This document shows, in pieces, positions 52,481 through 63,533 of a DNA stretch of 64,000 nucleotides. The notes beneath the pieces are model-generated. The model had not been told where the DNA came from. It searched no databases and worked only from the letters and a program-made list of their open reading frames with translations. The stretch's first letter is position 1, and every line of letters starts with the position of its first letter. Where the stretch lies: contig JABYQR010000033.1 of NCBI GenBank assembly GCA_022592445.1, forward strand, positions 62,001 to 126,000, written 5' to 3'. The stretch is from Cytidiella melzeri. Taxonomy: Eukaryota > Basidiomycota > Agaricomycetes > Polyporales > Irpicaceae. The translations under genes were made by a program, and so were the position numbers.

Positions 52481-53566
52481 TATCATCACTAAACCCTCAT
52501 CAGACGTGTATTCCAAAGATTGTATTGGTGACTGCATTGTTTGATCAAAGACATTTTGAGTTTGTCTGATTGGTGTGTGTGTTTTCTGGTTCGGTACTGG
52601 AATTGAACTCCAAGCTGACATATAGTCCACTATAGAGGGGGTGGGGGCTTGGAAGTGCCCATGAATCATTATTATCATGGCCTTCATTCTGGTTTTGTAC
52701 TCTTTTTGCAAATGAGCCAACCTTTTCTGGAGTAAGCTGTAGCGATGACATCTTAGGTTCCATATGCCCGATGAGGCTTGAATCAATTTCAGTTTCCAAA
52801 CCTGGTGCATGAGAGCTCTTCCCACCACTTGTCACCTGAGGATTGTCCAGCATTAACTGACTTATGAGGAGGGCAGACTTTCTGTATCCCTCATCTTCTT
52901 CCCATGACATAGGGTTATAAAACACTATGTTGCCTGGAGACATCTTGCAGTCAGAGTTTTCTGCATGCAAGATCACCTCCTGCTGTTGAGGTGCTCAATG
53001 CCTGAGGCACTGTCCTTCCCCTCATTTGTCAAATAGTTGTTGCGCCAGATGCTGTTCCTTGGGAGGTCACCCTCCAAGGCCCGCTTCGGTGCCACAGATG
53101 TCTTCACCTTCTTGGCTTTCATTGGTTGGACAGAATCCACCTTGCTCACCTTAGACAACTTTGTTGGCTTGGCGTACAAAGGAGTATCCCCCTCGTCCAC
53201 CTCCGTTCTGACCCGCTGGGCCTGGAGCTTGCCCTCAGCTCGAAGGCCTTGCATATCAGATAGAATCTGCTGCACTCCAAATCTGGTGTCTGCCACCACA
53301 TTTTGCAAGAACATAGAGGTCTCAACAGCAAGTTGCGCCTGTGTGGATGCAATGAGGAGGTTGGGGGTGTTATCAACGACAGTAAAACCCTTCAAACGCA
53401 TCTGCCAGAGATTGAACTCTCGCACACACGTGATTCTGTAGATACTCACGCTGTTCCTGCGACATAACTTGGTACCATCCAGCAGACACCTCCTCCAGAT
53501 GGGGGGCAGATGGTGGTTCCGGTCAAAGAAAGAATGGTGGGGTTTGGGGTTAGTCGCGGTAAACAC
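52481..53566 (-). pseudogene. LINE first-ORF-like remnant upstream of the endonuclease
   Basis: Two minus-strand frames, 52973-53566 (197 aa) and 52545-52976 (143 aa), overlap by 4 nt and lie directly 5' of the endonuclease remnant. The first has a helical stretch (FLQNVVADTRFGVQQILSDM) and a Lys-rich segment (PMKAKKVKTSVAPKRALEGD). No zinc knuckle is seen. Position on the same strand suggests the nucleic-acid-binding first ORF of a LINE. This is inference, not recognition. Confidence 0.4.
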
Positions 53567-53919
53567 GATCAGTCACAGCACCTTTACGCGCACTGGAATT
53601 TGCTCAGGCCGTCACTCTCCCATGGTCATTGATTATTCTTATGCTCAACCCCGACACTATGCGCATTCCAATGAAATATTCCCGACGAAATTCTATGTTA
53701 GGATGCGCCTCAGCCAGACTAAGAAACATTACGGGAATAGGTTCAATGGTTAAAGGTGTCTCTACAACACCAAGTTGTCTTTCCTAATCTCGGACACAGT
53801 CCATTGAACGACAGCAAATGATATAGATGAAAACAACAAGAATGCAAGAAATAACAAAATGACGCAAAGTCCATGTATGTATCCACTCTCAAACCAAGCT
53901 CCTTCCCAGCCCACTCTTC

Positions 53920-55880
53920 TCAGTCATGATAATTCGAATCGAGACCGCTGTCCGCATCCTTAAACCGCACAGGAGCATACGTCGGGCTCACACTCCTCGC
54001 CTTCCCCCCGGACCTGCGCATGCACGCGACGAGACCGGTGACGACGAGCGCAAAGCCGATGAGGAGGTTCCCCGCCAACAGCCCAATCACGATCGGGCCG
54101 TACTTCTGCACAAGCGAGACGAGCTGCGGGTCGTCAGAGCCACCGCTGCCGCCGTCCGCCAAGGCGGCTTTTGACCCATCCGTCGACACGTGCTCTGCGT
54201 TGTCGGTAGTAGACGGGCTTGAGCTGCTGTCGCTTGTACTAGAGTTGCTGGTGAATATGGCTTGCAGTTGAGCGTATGAGGGTTCCGCAGGTAGGTCTTT
54301 TAGGTTGGCGGTGCGGGTGGTGATGAAGTCGGGCCAGGCAGAGGAGAAGTTGGTGATTGGAAGCAGTTGGATGAAGCTGCCATCGTTGGGGGTTGAAGCT
54401 TGCGTCCAATTGCCAAAGTTGAAGCTAGGGTTGTAAGTGAGTTAGAGGTTCACATGGTTGAAACCGAGTTTGAACACTTACGAGGCAATCACGTTTCGGA
54501 GGAAGACGTCTCCCATAATCATGTCGCATCCATCACCGCAGTCTTGACCAACGGGAGCGATGGAGCCTACGCACACTGTCGCGTTCTCGTTCTCACCACC
54601 ACTGCCAATAGGCAGCTCGATTTGCTGAGGCTGCGTGAGATCCAGGGGGTGGACAGGATACTCGATGCCACTGCAAGACGTTCAGCGCTTGGTTTGCTCG
54701 GTAGAGGAATAGACGACTGACCCCATTGTGATAGATACGTTTGCGGAGCTATGGCAGGGAACGACGTACACGCCATCGTCCTGGGAGAAGAAAGCCCCGG
54801 GTATAGCGTGGTAGATAAGCGGCACTGTTGCGTCTGGGAGGATCAAATCGCTCGAACCACTGTCCAGGAGCCCTCCGACTTTCTTGGTGTTCTTAAGTGG
54901 AGGTATCGCGCTCGTGCCCAAGTCCAACGAAACGCCGTTTACTTTGATCGCATCCACTGTCACGACCCACTCGCTGTCCGTCAGCGTGTCCAAAACGGGC
55001 TGTTTGGTGATGTCTCCAAACTCATTGGAGTGTTCGCCGATGAGCAAAGATCCGTTTCCAGTCGATTCGAGGTCCACGGAGCGCTGCAGATGGATGTCAA
55101 GGTTGTTTGGCAGATTAGGAGACTGAGCAAAGATGTTTGACAGAGGGGTTTGGCCGATGGTGACATCCTTTCCAAAGGCGCTCAAAATTCGGTCGTTGAT
55201 TGATGACAGTAGGTCGAAGCTGAGGCCAATGAGACAGTTCATTCCTGAGTCTCCTCCGGCGAGCAGCTGGTCGATGTTGGTAGTTTGATTGGGGTTGATG
55301 AAGGCTGGGAAGAACGATGAATATTCGCGTAACAGAGACTGCGAAAGGAGATGACAGACCTTGAGATGGGATTATATACCCACCCATTAGTAGTTCTGCA
55401 AAATCGATAACACCCGAAACGCCACTGCCGTCTGCGTAGCTGATGGCAGCAGCCACCTCAGTCGTGTTTACGAGAGTGGGAGGGGAAGGGTTTGTACTGG
55501 GGATGACCCATAGGTCGGAAGAACCGGTATCAATTTGACAAGTGAATGCTGAAAGGTAGACGTGAGAGACGATGAGCATCAATAGGTGCTGCTGTACTCA
55601 CGTTGATCACCAAGTTGAATGTCCAGAAAATACTTTGCATGAAGTAAATTCTAGCGCCAAGGACGAAAGCACATGCAATACGTACTATAATATCATTACC
55701 GTCTTTGAGTGGGGAGCCTGTCGACTGTTGCGTCTTTGAGCTGCCGCGGTGGGCCATTTTCTGCGTAGAGAAAGAGACCCCTGAGGACGGAGCACGCCTC
55801 GACGTCGACGACGGGAGGCTCGCACCATGGCCACTGGAGAGAAGCGACGCGACAAAGGCGGCGACCAACACACCCTTCAT
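53920..55880 (-). CDS. Membrane-anchored pepsin-like aspartic protease (family A1), 6 exons
   Basis: Exons on minus: 55880-55686, 55650-55602, 55548-55360, 55304-54722, 54670-54482, 54424-53920. All phases agree, giving 569 aa. An N-terminal signal peptide (MKGVLVAAFVASLLSSGHG) is followed by a short propeptide-like stretch, then YFLDIQLGDQPFTCQIDTGS with catalytic Asp 88, a flap-region SYADGSG, and the second catalytic site LLDSGSSDL with Asp 292. A Ser/Thr-rich stalk leads to a membrane segment at about 511-537 (IVIGLLAGNLLIGFALVV), then a basic CMRRSGGKAR and a short cytoplasmic tail. It is therefore probably a type I membrane protease at the cell surface or in the secretory route, not a freely secreted one. 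Faces TFIIS across a 1.1-kb intergenic region. Confidence 0.92.
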
Positions 55881-56991
55881 GTTGTCGTCGTTCTGGAGGT
55901 GGCTGAGGAGAGGATGAAGGAGAGAAGAAAGAATGCACACACAATGTGGTATACATGAGGAGGTATTTAATACGACGGTGTAGTGCCTCCCGTACACGAC
56001 AAAACCGCGCCTATCAGCACAGGCGAGATCTGTCAATTTACGCCCGTGATCATGTTAGCAAAACTGGTTTGCGTGCCGTTAGCCAGAGTCTGTGAGATGC
56101 CTGAACAGAGTGTTCATGAAGCTGTGTAAGCCTGTGCAGTATGTCCTGACGGTTGAGACCAGCCAGAGCCACGAAGGCAAGCAGAGCAAGCAGTCGTGTG
56201 ACAGAAACAAGGCAAGTGGCAGGAAGCATCAAACAACGACGCTTATACTTGGGCGGGCGAGGCGCTGTCACGGCGAGACAAATCCCTATACACAATCAGA
56301 ATCAAGAAGCTGTCAGAGGACTGGTATACTTTGCCATAGCAATGACCGTACGTTGGATACATACACAGGTTATCAGCATTGGACAACGCTTGTTAAGTGG
56401 TTTATAGACACCCGAGAGAAGAACATACGCATAGTCGTGTAACACGTCCAGTCACAGCATATGAGGCGCAAGTTACCACTGGCGGTGGCTATATGACACA
56501 GGCGACTGTCAACAAATGAGTAACCGGCGCAATCATGTGAACAGTACCTTGCAATGCTGAGCCCACAGTCCCGAGATACCCACAATTATCCGTGGCAGTG
56601 CGGAGAAGAGAAAGAAGTGAGAGTGGATCAAGTTCGCAGAGTACTTTTGTCGCCAGAAATGTCCCGAGTGCTCCGAGCCCGCCGCAGCAACTGTTTCAGA
56701 GCATCTGTTGCGGCCGCCCTCTTCGTAGCTATAGACAAGAGTTGCTTTATAGCTATAGACAAGATGGCCGCGATAGACAGAGTCAGTCGAATGAAGAAAT
56801 ATGAAAGGACGCATTATGTCAGCATATTGCAGCTCCGTCTCATCTAACTTTACGCTCCGTCTCAATGCCTACTTCGCACGACTAGTTACTGAAGCTTGGC
56901 TGGCCACAACGTAGAGTACGGAGCTGTGCATGCAAGACTCGGAGTACAGGCGTTGTAGAACTCTCGTAGAGTAGTATACACCTGAAGAACG
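55881..56991. other. Divergent intergenic region between protease and TFIIS
   Basis: Both neighbouring genes start outward from here, so both promoters should lie within. An AT-rich ttaaatacc on the minus strand near 55963-55971 is a possible TATA element for the protease. A tagctatagacaag direct repeat is at 56728 and 56750. No gene was recognised; short frames (for example 56533-56865 minus) have no domain. Confidence 0.5.
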
Positions 56992-58221
56992 ATGTCAGGA
57001 GCTTCAGAACTGAGGTTATTGGTGAAGCAATTGCAAAGTTCCTCGACCGAACAGGTGCGCACACAACTCTCTTAGGGTCATCCCTTTCACTTTCATCTGA
57101 CGGTCTCTTCTTCTCGCAACGCGCAGGAAATCGTTGGGATACTTCAAACACTCAAGGATTACCCACACATCACCGAGCCCGTTCTCAGAGTACGCGATCT
57201 CTCTCTCTCTTTGTGCCATCACCGCAATCTTTGACCCACACGCCGCACAGGAAAGCAAAGCAGGTCTAGCAGTTGGCAAGCTACGCTCGCATGCATCGAA
57301 ACAAGTGGCCGACCAAGCGAAAGACCTTGTAAAGAAATGGAAGCAGACCGTCGAGCAGGCGAAGCTGCAGAATGGCAAGGGATCCGTGTCGTCGGGTGCG
57401 TCGAAGCCACAAGGTGAGTGCGTCCGCCTAGGCTGATACTTCGCAATACCCTCAAACTATCTGGCAGCTCGAAAACAGTCCCTGTCTGTCGCTCCTTCCA
57501 CACCTACCACACCCAGCGCCTCGACACCGGCGATGTCTCACCCCAAACCGTCGGACGTGAGAAACTCAAAGAGCGATGGGGTCTCTGGAATCACCGGTGA
57601 CACTACCCGGAACAAATGCCTGGAGCTCATCTATGATGCACTGGCCTTTGACTCCGGAGCACCATCTGATCAGATATTCGGTAGGGCAAAGGGTATCGAA
57701 GCGGCAGTGTACGCCGAGTTCAACGGAACGACAGCAGCATATAAGAGCAAGATACGATCGCTGTTCGTGAACCTCAAGGACAAAAACAATCCCGGACTAC
57801 GAGAATCCATCGTCGCGGGAGACTTGCCCGTGCAGCGGTTCTGTAAAATGACAAGCCAAGTACGCACCTCTCGGCTCGGTTTCTTCTTGTGCCAGCAAGA
57901 AATGTAGCTAACATCCAGCACATCTTGGCAGGAAATGGCATCTGAAGAGAGGAAGGCAGCCGATAACAAGATCAAATCAGACAACTTGTTCAAGACTCTC
58001 GGCGCAGGCGAAGTCCAAGCTGAAACGGACGCGTTCCAGTGTGGGCGATGCAAACAGCGGAAATGTCGCTACCGCCAGGCGCAAACACGCAGCGCTGACG
58101 AGCCGATGACTACCTTCGTGACATGTACAGTTTGTAACAACAGGTGCGTGTGTTGGAGATCTCTGTGTAATCGACGGAATCGTTAATCGGCGTGGGTTTC
58201 ACCAGATGGAAATTCTCCTAG
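56992..58221 (+). CDS. DST1: Transcription elongation factor TFIIS, 6 exons
   Basis: Exons 56992-57054, 57127-57189, 57251-57413, 57468-57859, 57932-58143, 58206-58221, all in phase, 302 aa, the usual length of fungal TFIIS. It rescues backtracked RNA polymerase II by stimulating transcript cleavage. N-terminal LW domain (VGILQTLKDYPHITEPVLR, then SKAGLAVGKLRSH, VKKWKQTVE). Ser/Pro/Thr-rich linker. Central domain (TRNKCLELIYDALAF, YKSKIRSLFVNLKDKNNPGL, MASEERKAADNKI). C-terminal zinc ribbon CGRCKQRKCRYRQAQTRSAD with the acidic-basic loop, then TCTVCNNRWKFS. In the ribbon hairpin the usual Asp-Glu pair is present (SADEPMTT). The short last exon ends just before a small minus-strand ORF. Confidence 0.95.
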
Positions 58222-58437
58222 ACGGGCAATACCTTGCTTTTTTCCCGTCCTGCATCGTGCTCTTGCCTTGTGTACCCATTTATCGCTCTTTAATGCTACT
58301 TTGCGTTTCGTATCTTCCACATCCTCGTCGTCAGGTGTAATGAAGCGCGCGGGTGGCCTGTAAAATTCTTCAACCCCACGCATTGTATCCCATTGATATC
58401 AAACAAGGTGCACTCACGGTTCTCCAACCTCAGACAT
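58183..58437 (-). CDS. Possible small gene overlapping the TFIIS 3' end
   Basis: Minus strand, exon 58437-58418 (MSEVGEP) and, after a 60-nt intron with GTGAGT..CAG borders, exon 58357-58183. Together about 65 aa: PPPARFITPDDEDVEDTKRK, VALKSDKWVHKARARC, RTGKKQGIARLGEFPSGE. The frame also stays open upstream of the ATG (STAGAEWGSSD), with a further cttag acceptor near 58480, so this may be the 3' end of a longer gene. Its stop lies within the TFIIS last intron, and its coding end overlaps the TFIIS last exon. No domain recognised. Confidence 0.45.
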
Positions 58438-59050
58438 ATCTGATGAACCCCACTCAGCACCGGCAGTGCTAGGCTCCACTAAGAAAAGAATGTGTACGAT
58501 AAGCACGAACCAGGGCCTTGGCTTGCTTTCAGTTGCCTACTGCTCCATTGTCGCAGTATACTCTAATCAAGAGTGGCATGGGCGGCGCTCTATCCATAGT
58601 ATTCACATTCATGGTCAATCCCACCCCTGCATCTATGCTTGCGATGGTATTATGCATCACTACATTTCTACTCTCGACTGCACATAGGGTCAAAACTTCT
58701 TATGACACTCTGCAGATCCTACTGACTTGTGTAAACATGCCAGTTTTCAAGCAGAACAAAATCATCCTTGTCGCTAGTGTATCTGCGTGTCATCCTGACT
58801 GCCTTGGTCAAGACGGAGAACAAGCAAAAGTCTGTGAATTCGGCACGATGATCTCGCACATCCAGTTCCTGGGCCTTTTGATATATAGGCAACACTAACG
58901 TTGGCGATGGGACTCAAGACAAAAAATGGCTGCACCCTACCTTCTAATCCACTATATGACATCGTATTGCAATACTGAAAGACTCTCGTGTGAGTTCATT
59001 TCATGAGAGAAATACCGATCCCACTGTGAAATATATAATGTCACAGGCAC
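58438..59050. other. No recognised gene
   Basis: Several frames of up to 126 codons (58518-58898 plus, 58774-58962 minus) without a domain or convincing intron signals. Upstream exons of the small minus-strand gene may lie here. Confidence 0.4.
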
Positions 59051-59059
59051 TGATGTCGG

Positions 59060-59275
59060 ACCTGACTTAGATTTATTGCCTGAGTGGGTCATGCGCGAGT
59101 GCGGCCATAATGAGAAGAGCGGTGCTGATTACATGGACAATATGAATACACTAGAACTTGAACCCTACGACACTAGGAAGATACTGATGGAGGGAGATAA
59201 TTACATTGTCCGAGTTCCATCAACAAGCGGATCAACGCCGCGGCCTGGTACCGTCTCCGCGACCACCAGGACCTG
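59060..59275 (+). other. Open frame of unknown nature next to the MULE
   Basis: From a possible acceptor (tcacag near 59045) the plus strand stays open through DVGPDLDLLPEWVMRECGHN, EKSGADYMDNMNTLELEPYD, TRKILMEGDNYIVRVP to TGA near 59274. The composition is protein-like, but there is no known domain. In 59215-59395 the other two plus frames are also open, one Arg/Leu-rich (NAAAWYRLRDHQDLIFLSLR) and one Pro-rich. It could be a gene fragment. Confidence 0.3.
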
Positions 59276-59590
59276 ATTTTCCTGAGCCTGCGCCAGTACC
59301 TTGCCCGGAACTTGAACCTTTTGCGCCTCGTCGGTCGGGATTGCCAGGACATTTGTGCACACCACCCCTGCTAGGTATCCACTGGTTACAGACCGAGCAC
59401 ATGGTGGCGCAGTTTTGGGGCGTCTGGAACGAAGAGAATGTCTGAGTCAGAGGAAATCGGCAAGATTGAGCTGACCAGACAACGTACGCCTGACGTAGAG
59501 TTGTTCACGACTAAGCAAGCGCGATTTAGCTGCGTGTTGCACGGTAGAAAACAGAGAAAGATCAAATTACTAGCAGCTCAGTGATACTGA

Positions 59591-59957
59591 GGACAGTCAG
59601 CCCGCACAACCAGTTGCCTTATTGGGTGGTCACGTGCACGTGTCGGCAACTCGGCGGGCTCGTGGCCGAGATAGCGATCGTAGTGAGTGGACGGCGGTTC
59701 AGTGTGAGGTTCAGCTCGCGGTTCGCAACAATAGCAGTACTATGCAGATTTAAAAACCACGCGAAACATTGATGTGCTAACACGCTAATAAGTGGCAATA
59801 AGAAGCCCGGTCCCAAAGTAAGAAAACATCAAATATATTTGTTTATAGCATAAGTAAAATTGTGAAGTCCGGTGTAGTGCGACTGACGACGCGGCTGGGT
59901 CACGTCGCATCATAGTATAAGCCACGAGATTTTCACTGTGGGTCTCATCTCATACCA
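59591..59957 (+). repeat. Left TIR of the MULE
   Basis: Inverted copy of 63158-63524. A few mismatches near the inner end (ctcatctcatacc versus ctcattccatacc). Confidence 0.93.
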
Positions 59958-62900
59958 ATGTCAATCCCACGCCCACTACAGAAGAGGAGCAGAAAAACTC
60001 ACTCGGCCCAGACTCAACAGGGGTTCAGGGGCTTTGTACATGTGGATGAAGCAGTCGCCAGTGGAGCAGCACCTTATAGACAGCCCCGTGAGCTGTCCAG
60101 TATTTATCTTGATCACCTCGCTCTTGACTCAAGCCAACGCGATGCAATCGCGGGCATCTACCAGCGTCATGAACACTTCATTCAGAAATTCGACGCAAAG
60201 AGCGAGCAGGACCAACTCACCGCAAGTGCAGTTTTGGCGGCCAACCTGATCGATTTTGACGACCTCGAGGCTTTGCAAAATAAATGGTGTAGTAGATGGT
60301 CAAAGAAGGATGGCTCAGGGGAGAGGGAGACTCGGAGGGTTCTGTATCAATGGTGAGTATGGCTTATACTGGACACGAAGGCTGAAACACACCGGATAGA
60401 AAGTTCGTGCAGTTACAATCATACCGAGCGCGGCTCAGCAAAGCGGAACAATCCCTTTGATTCTACCGGGTGTTTAGCTCACTGCGAAATCCTGTACCAC
60501 ACTCAGACTCACCGAATAATCCTTATCCGCGGCTACCTCGATCATAATGAGAAATGCCGTACCAGCCCCATCTCACGATCACCTGTCTGGCCGGTTCATC
60601 CGTCAGTATATGAAGATGCTCTTCGCCGTCTGAAGGCAGGTGTCTCTCTCGAAGAGGTGAAGAAAATCAACCGCGAACTTTTTGCGACTCACGGCTATGA
60701 TGACATGCCTCGAGACATTACGACATCCCGCTACCGCTGGCTTCTTCATAATAGCGACAACCGCTCGCTCTATCGACAGTTCCATCGTCTACGAGGAGTC
60801 AAGATCATTCAGAAAGACTACATCAATCTTCATGAATGGCTTGATCAAGACTCACCGCAGTTCAACAGAACACTTTTCGAGGCGATCTTCCATTATGCGC
60901 CTCGAACCGCACATGAAGGACGTCTGGAAGTCTGCATAGCCACACCGGAAATGAAGGCCGCAGCTTGGAAATATGGGCACCACTCGCAGGTGCTTCTCAA
61001 CGGAACGTTCGGCATCAGTGACAAGAAGATGCTCCTATTTATTGTAATGGGCATTGATGAGAAGAACCGCGGAATACCTCTTGCCTTTCTTCTGTTTTCT
61101 GCACCGGGCTCGAATCAGAAGACAGCCGCAGGCTACGATACGGACGTCCTCACGAGGCTCTTGAATGCATGGAGGCTGGCAATGAGTAGTCAAGACAATG
61201 AAGAATTTGAGGTGTGGGTGGCAATTACGGACACTGACCTGATGGAACGCGGTGCCCTCCTTCGGGTTTTTCCTCGTGTGCTACTGCTGATATGCAAGTT
61301 CCACTTGTGGCAGTCATGGAAGAATCACCGGCTAAAGGTATTGAAGGGTTCTTCTTCTGAACATCACGACGTTCGACAGCGTCTTCGGCGACTGGAGGAC
61401 CTTCTCCTTGAATCGGAGGACTTCAGGAGCGCTCGAGCACTGGTCACCAACGAGAAGGCGAATATGATTGCTCTGCAAGATTCAAGTGAGTGTGACTCAG
61501 CAGTTGCGGAGGGTGCGTTGAAGCATCTAGAATATTTGGACACATACTGGCTGCGCGAGGCCCTTTGGCAGAGTTGGTCAAAAGCGGGACGACTCCGAGC
61601 AGCAGTGTTCTTGAAGCGCACTATAAACGAGATTGTTCCCACAACAAATCATCTTGAGTCGTTCAATGGAGTTCTGAAACGGAAGCACTTACGGCGATGG
61701 CAGAATAGCGGGCGCCGACTTCGCATCGACATCCTCGTTCACATTCTCATCCTATATGCCCTCCCGTCCATCTTTCAGCAACGCGCTGTCGAAGACATGG
61801 AGACTCACCGACGGAACACAATGCTGAAACAACTCCCTGGCGGCTCTGCGATTATGGATGTACACAGGCGCACATCAGTCCCCTTCACGCCAATCGCATA
61901 CTGGGCTGTTGACGAGGAGAGAGATCTAGGAGCCGTGTCTCTTGTCACCAATAACCAGATCAGCATTCCAACCCTGGATGATCAGTCAGGCACGTACACT
62001 TTCATGTGCTACTCATCCCTCGCTATGGAGCACGACCAGAATCCTGTGACGTACACGATCTCGTTTTCCGGTGGCGACACTGTGACTTGCAGCTGTCCCG
62101 ACTTTCAACGCCGCGGCGGCGCCTGCAAGCATATCCGTGCAGCAGTCGTGCGTGCTGAGATCCTTCGCACAACACAGAATCTTCGGCTACCTGTGTTTCG
62201 ATCATGGCTGCCGAATACCGAAGAGGAGGCGTACCTGGTTCAAGCTCGTCGTCGTGCTGCAGCAATATCCATCTCCCAGCCCTCCGAATTCTCCGAGCCG
62301 TCATCATCATCCCTGTTCGAGGTAAACCTCAATCCTATTACCCGTGCGTCACTTGTAATCGACGAGATTGTGCGCGAAAGTGCAGATCTCACCTCGATGA
62401 ATGGGTTGAACACAGGCCTCTCCTTTTCGCAAGTGGTGGAGGACTCCGACATGGACAACGACAACCCCCTCGACATCGATGCTCGCACCGAATGCACGAG
62501 TGAGACTGGGTCTGGTTACACCAGCCCGAACACTATTGAAGACGATGATGAGGATGACACGCTGGCATCCTCTGTCGCCACGTCTGATAGGCCAGCGCAC
62601 CACGGCGGGGACTTCGCGGAACTCGAACGGTCGAATCAGCAAGCACTCAACGAGCAAACTATAGCACGCACATTCCATGACCTAGAGGTCGTCACACCCA
62701 AACTTGTCCAACTCAGTGATTGGCTAAGTCAAGCTCATCTCGATGAAGCTGCAGACACGGACATTCAACGCGCGCAGGGTCTCCGCTCGAGCCTGAAGAC
62801 CATTGTCGGACACCTCGACCGCATGCTTCGTTTACATGACCCTGGATTGCTAGGTACCTTCAGGTCTTCTTATTCCCCTCCGCCTCCATCCATTCGTTTA

Positions 62901-62984
62901 ACACAACGAATATACCCTGATATCATGGCACCCCCTGCTGAGAGACGTGCGCAGAAGCGCAAAGAATCATACAATGTACACTAG
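59958..62984 (+). CDS. MULE transposase with SWIM zinc finger, 988 aa
   Basis: Exon 59958-60352, a 60-nt intron (GTGAGT..CAG), exon 60413-62984. N-terminal Cys/His region (CYNHTERG, CLAHCEIL, RGYLDHNEKC) resembling the FLYWCH/WRKY-type DNA-binding domains of MULEs. Catalytic core: VLLNGTFGI, where MULEs have DGTF, so the first catalytic Asp is Asn 328 (codon 60999-61001, AAC). Second Asp in VAITDTDLMERGAL (Asp 405), followed by the CKFHLWQSW box. Third acidic residue in NHLESFNGVLKRK (Glu 547). SWIM finger TCSCPDFQRRGGACKHI (Cys 691, 693, 703, His 705). The C-terminal 200 residues are acidic and Ser-rich. The frame is intact, but the D-to-N change predicts a cleavage-dead enzyme unless another residue serves. 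Confidence 0.92.
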
Positions 62985-63157
62985 TGGTACTCATCACTAC
63001 TCGTGGCCATCCCAATCAACCTATGATTACCCCTCGCACTCGTTCGAGACACAGTCAAATGCTCGGGTTAGTATCGCGTTCAACTATTCGACCCGTCCGT
63101 TGTGAACCGCACGCTGGCGCTGAACCGCCGTCCTCTCACTGGAATTGCTATCTTAGT

Positions 63158-63524
63158 TGGTATGGAATGAGACCCACAGTGAAAATCTCGTGGCTTATAC
63201 TATGATGCGACGTGACCCAGCCGCGTCGTCAGTCGCACTACACCGGACTTCACAATTTTACTTATGCTATAAACAAATATATTTGATGTTTTCTTACTTT
63301 GGGACCGGGCTTCTTATTGCCACTTATTAGCGTGTTAGCACATCAATGTTTCGCGTGGTTTTTAAATCTGCATAGTACTGCTATTGTTGCGAACCGCGAG
63401 CTGAACCTCACACTGAACCGCCGTCCACTCACTACGATCGCTATCTCGGCCACGAGCCCGCCGAGTTGCCGACACGTGCACGTGACCACCCAATAAGGCA
63501 ACTGGTTGTGCGGGCTGACTGTCC
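63158..63524 (-). repeat. Right TIR of the MULE
   Basis: Inverted copy of the left TIR, ending ..GGGCTGACTGTCC before the target duplication tgatactga. Confidence 0.93.
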
Positions 63525-63533
63525 TGATACTGA

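Larger units (their letters stand above)
59591..63524 (+). mobile_element. Complete MULE (Mutator-like) DNA transposon
   Basis: 3,934 bp with terminal inverted repeats of 367 bp (59591-59957 and 63158-63524), starting GGACAGTCAGCCCGCAC, and a perfect 9-bp target duplication tgatactga (59582-59590 and 63525-63533). One gene with one intron fills the interior. The transposase ATG directly follows the left TIR, so its promoter should lie in the TIR. The arms are nearly identical, which points to a recent insertion. Confidence 0.95.

Noticed and set aside
58518..58898. 126-codon plus frame as a membrane protein gene
   Set aside because: Hydrophobic stretches but no homologous family recognised, and no start context or intron evidence; likely chance.
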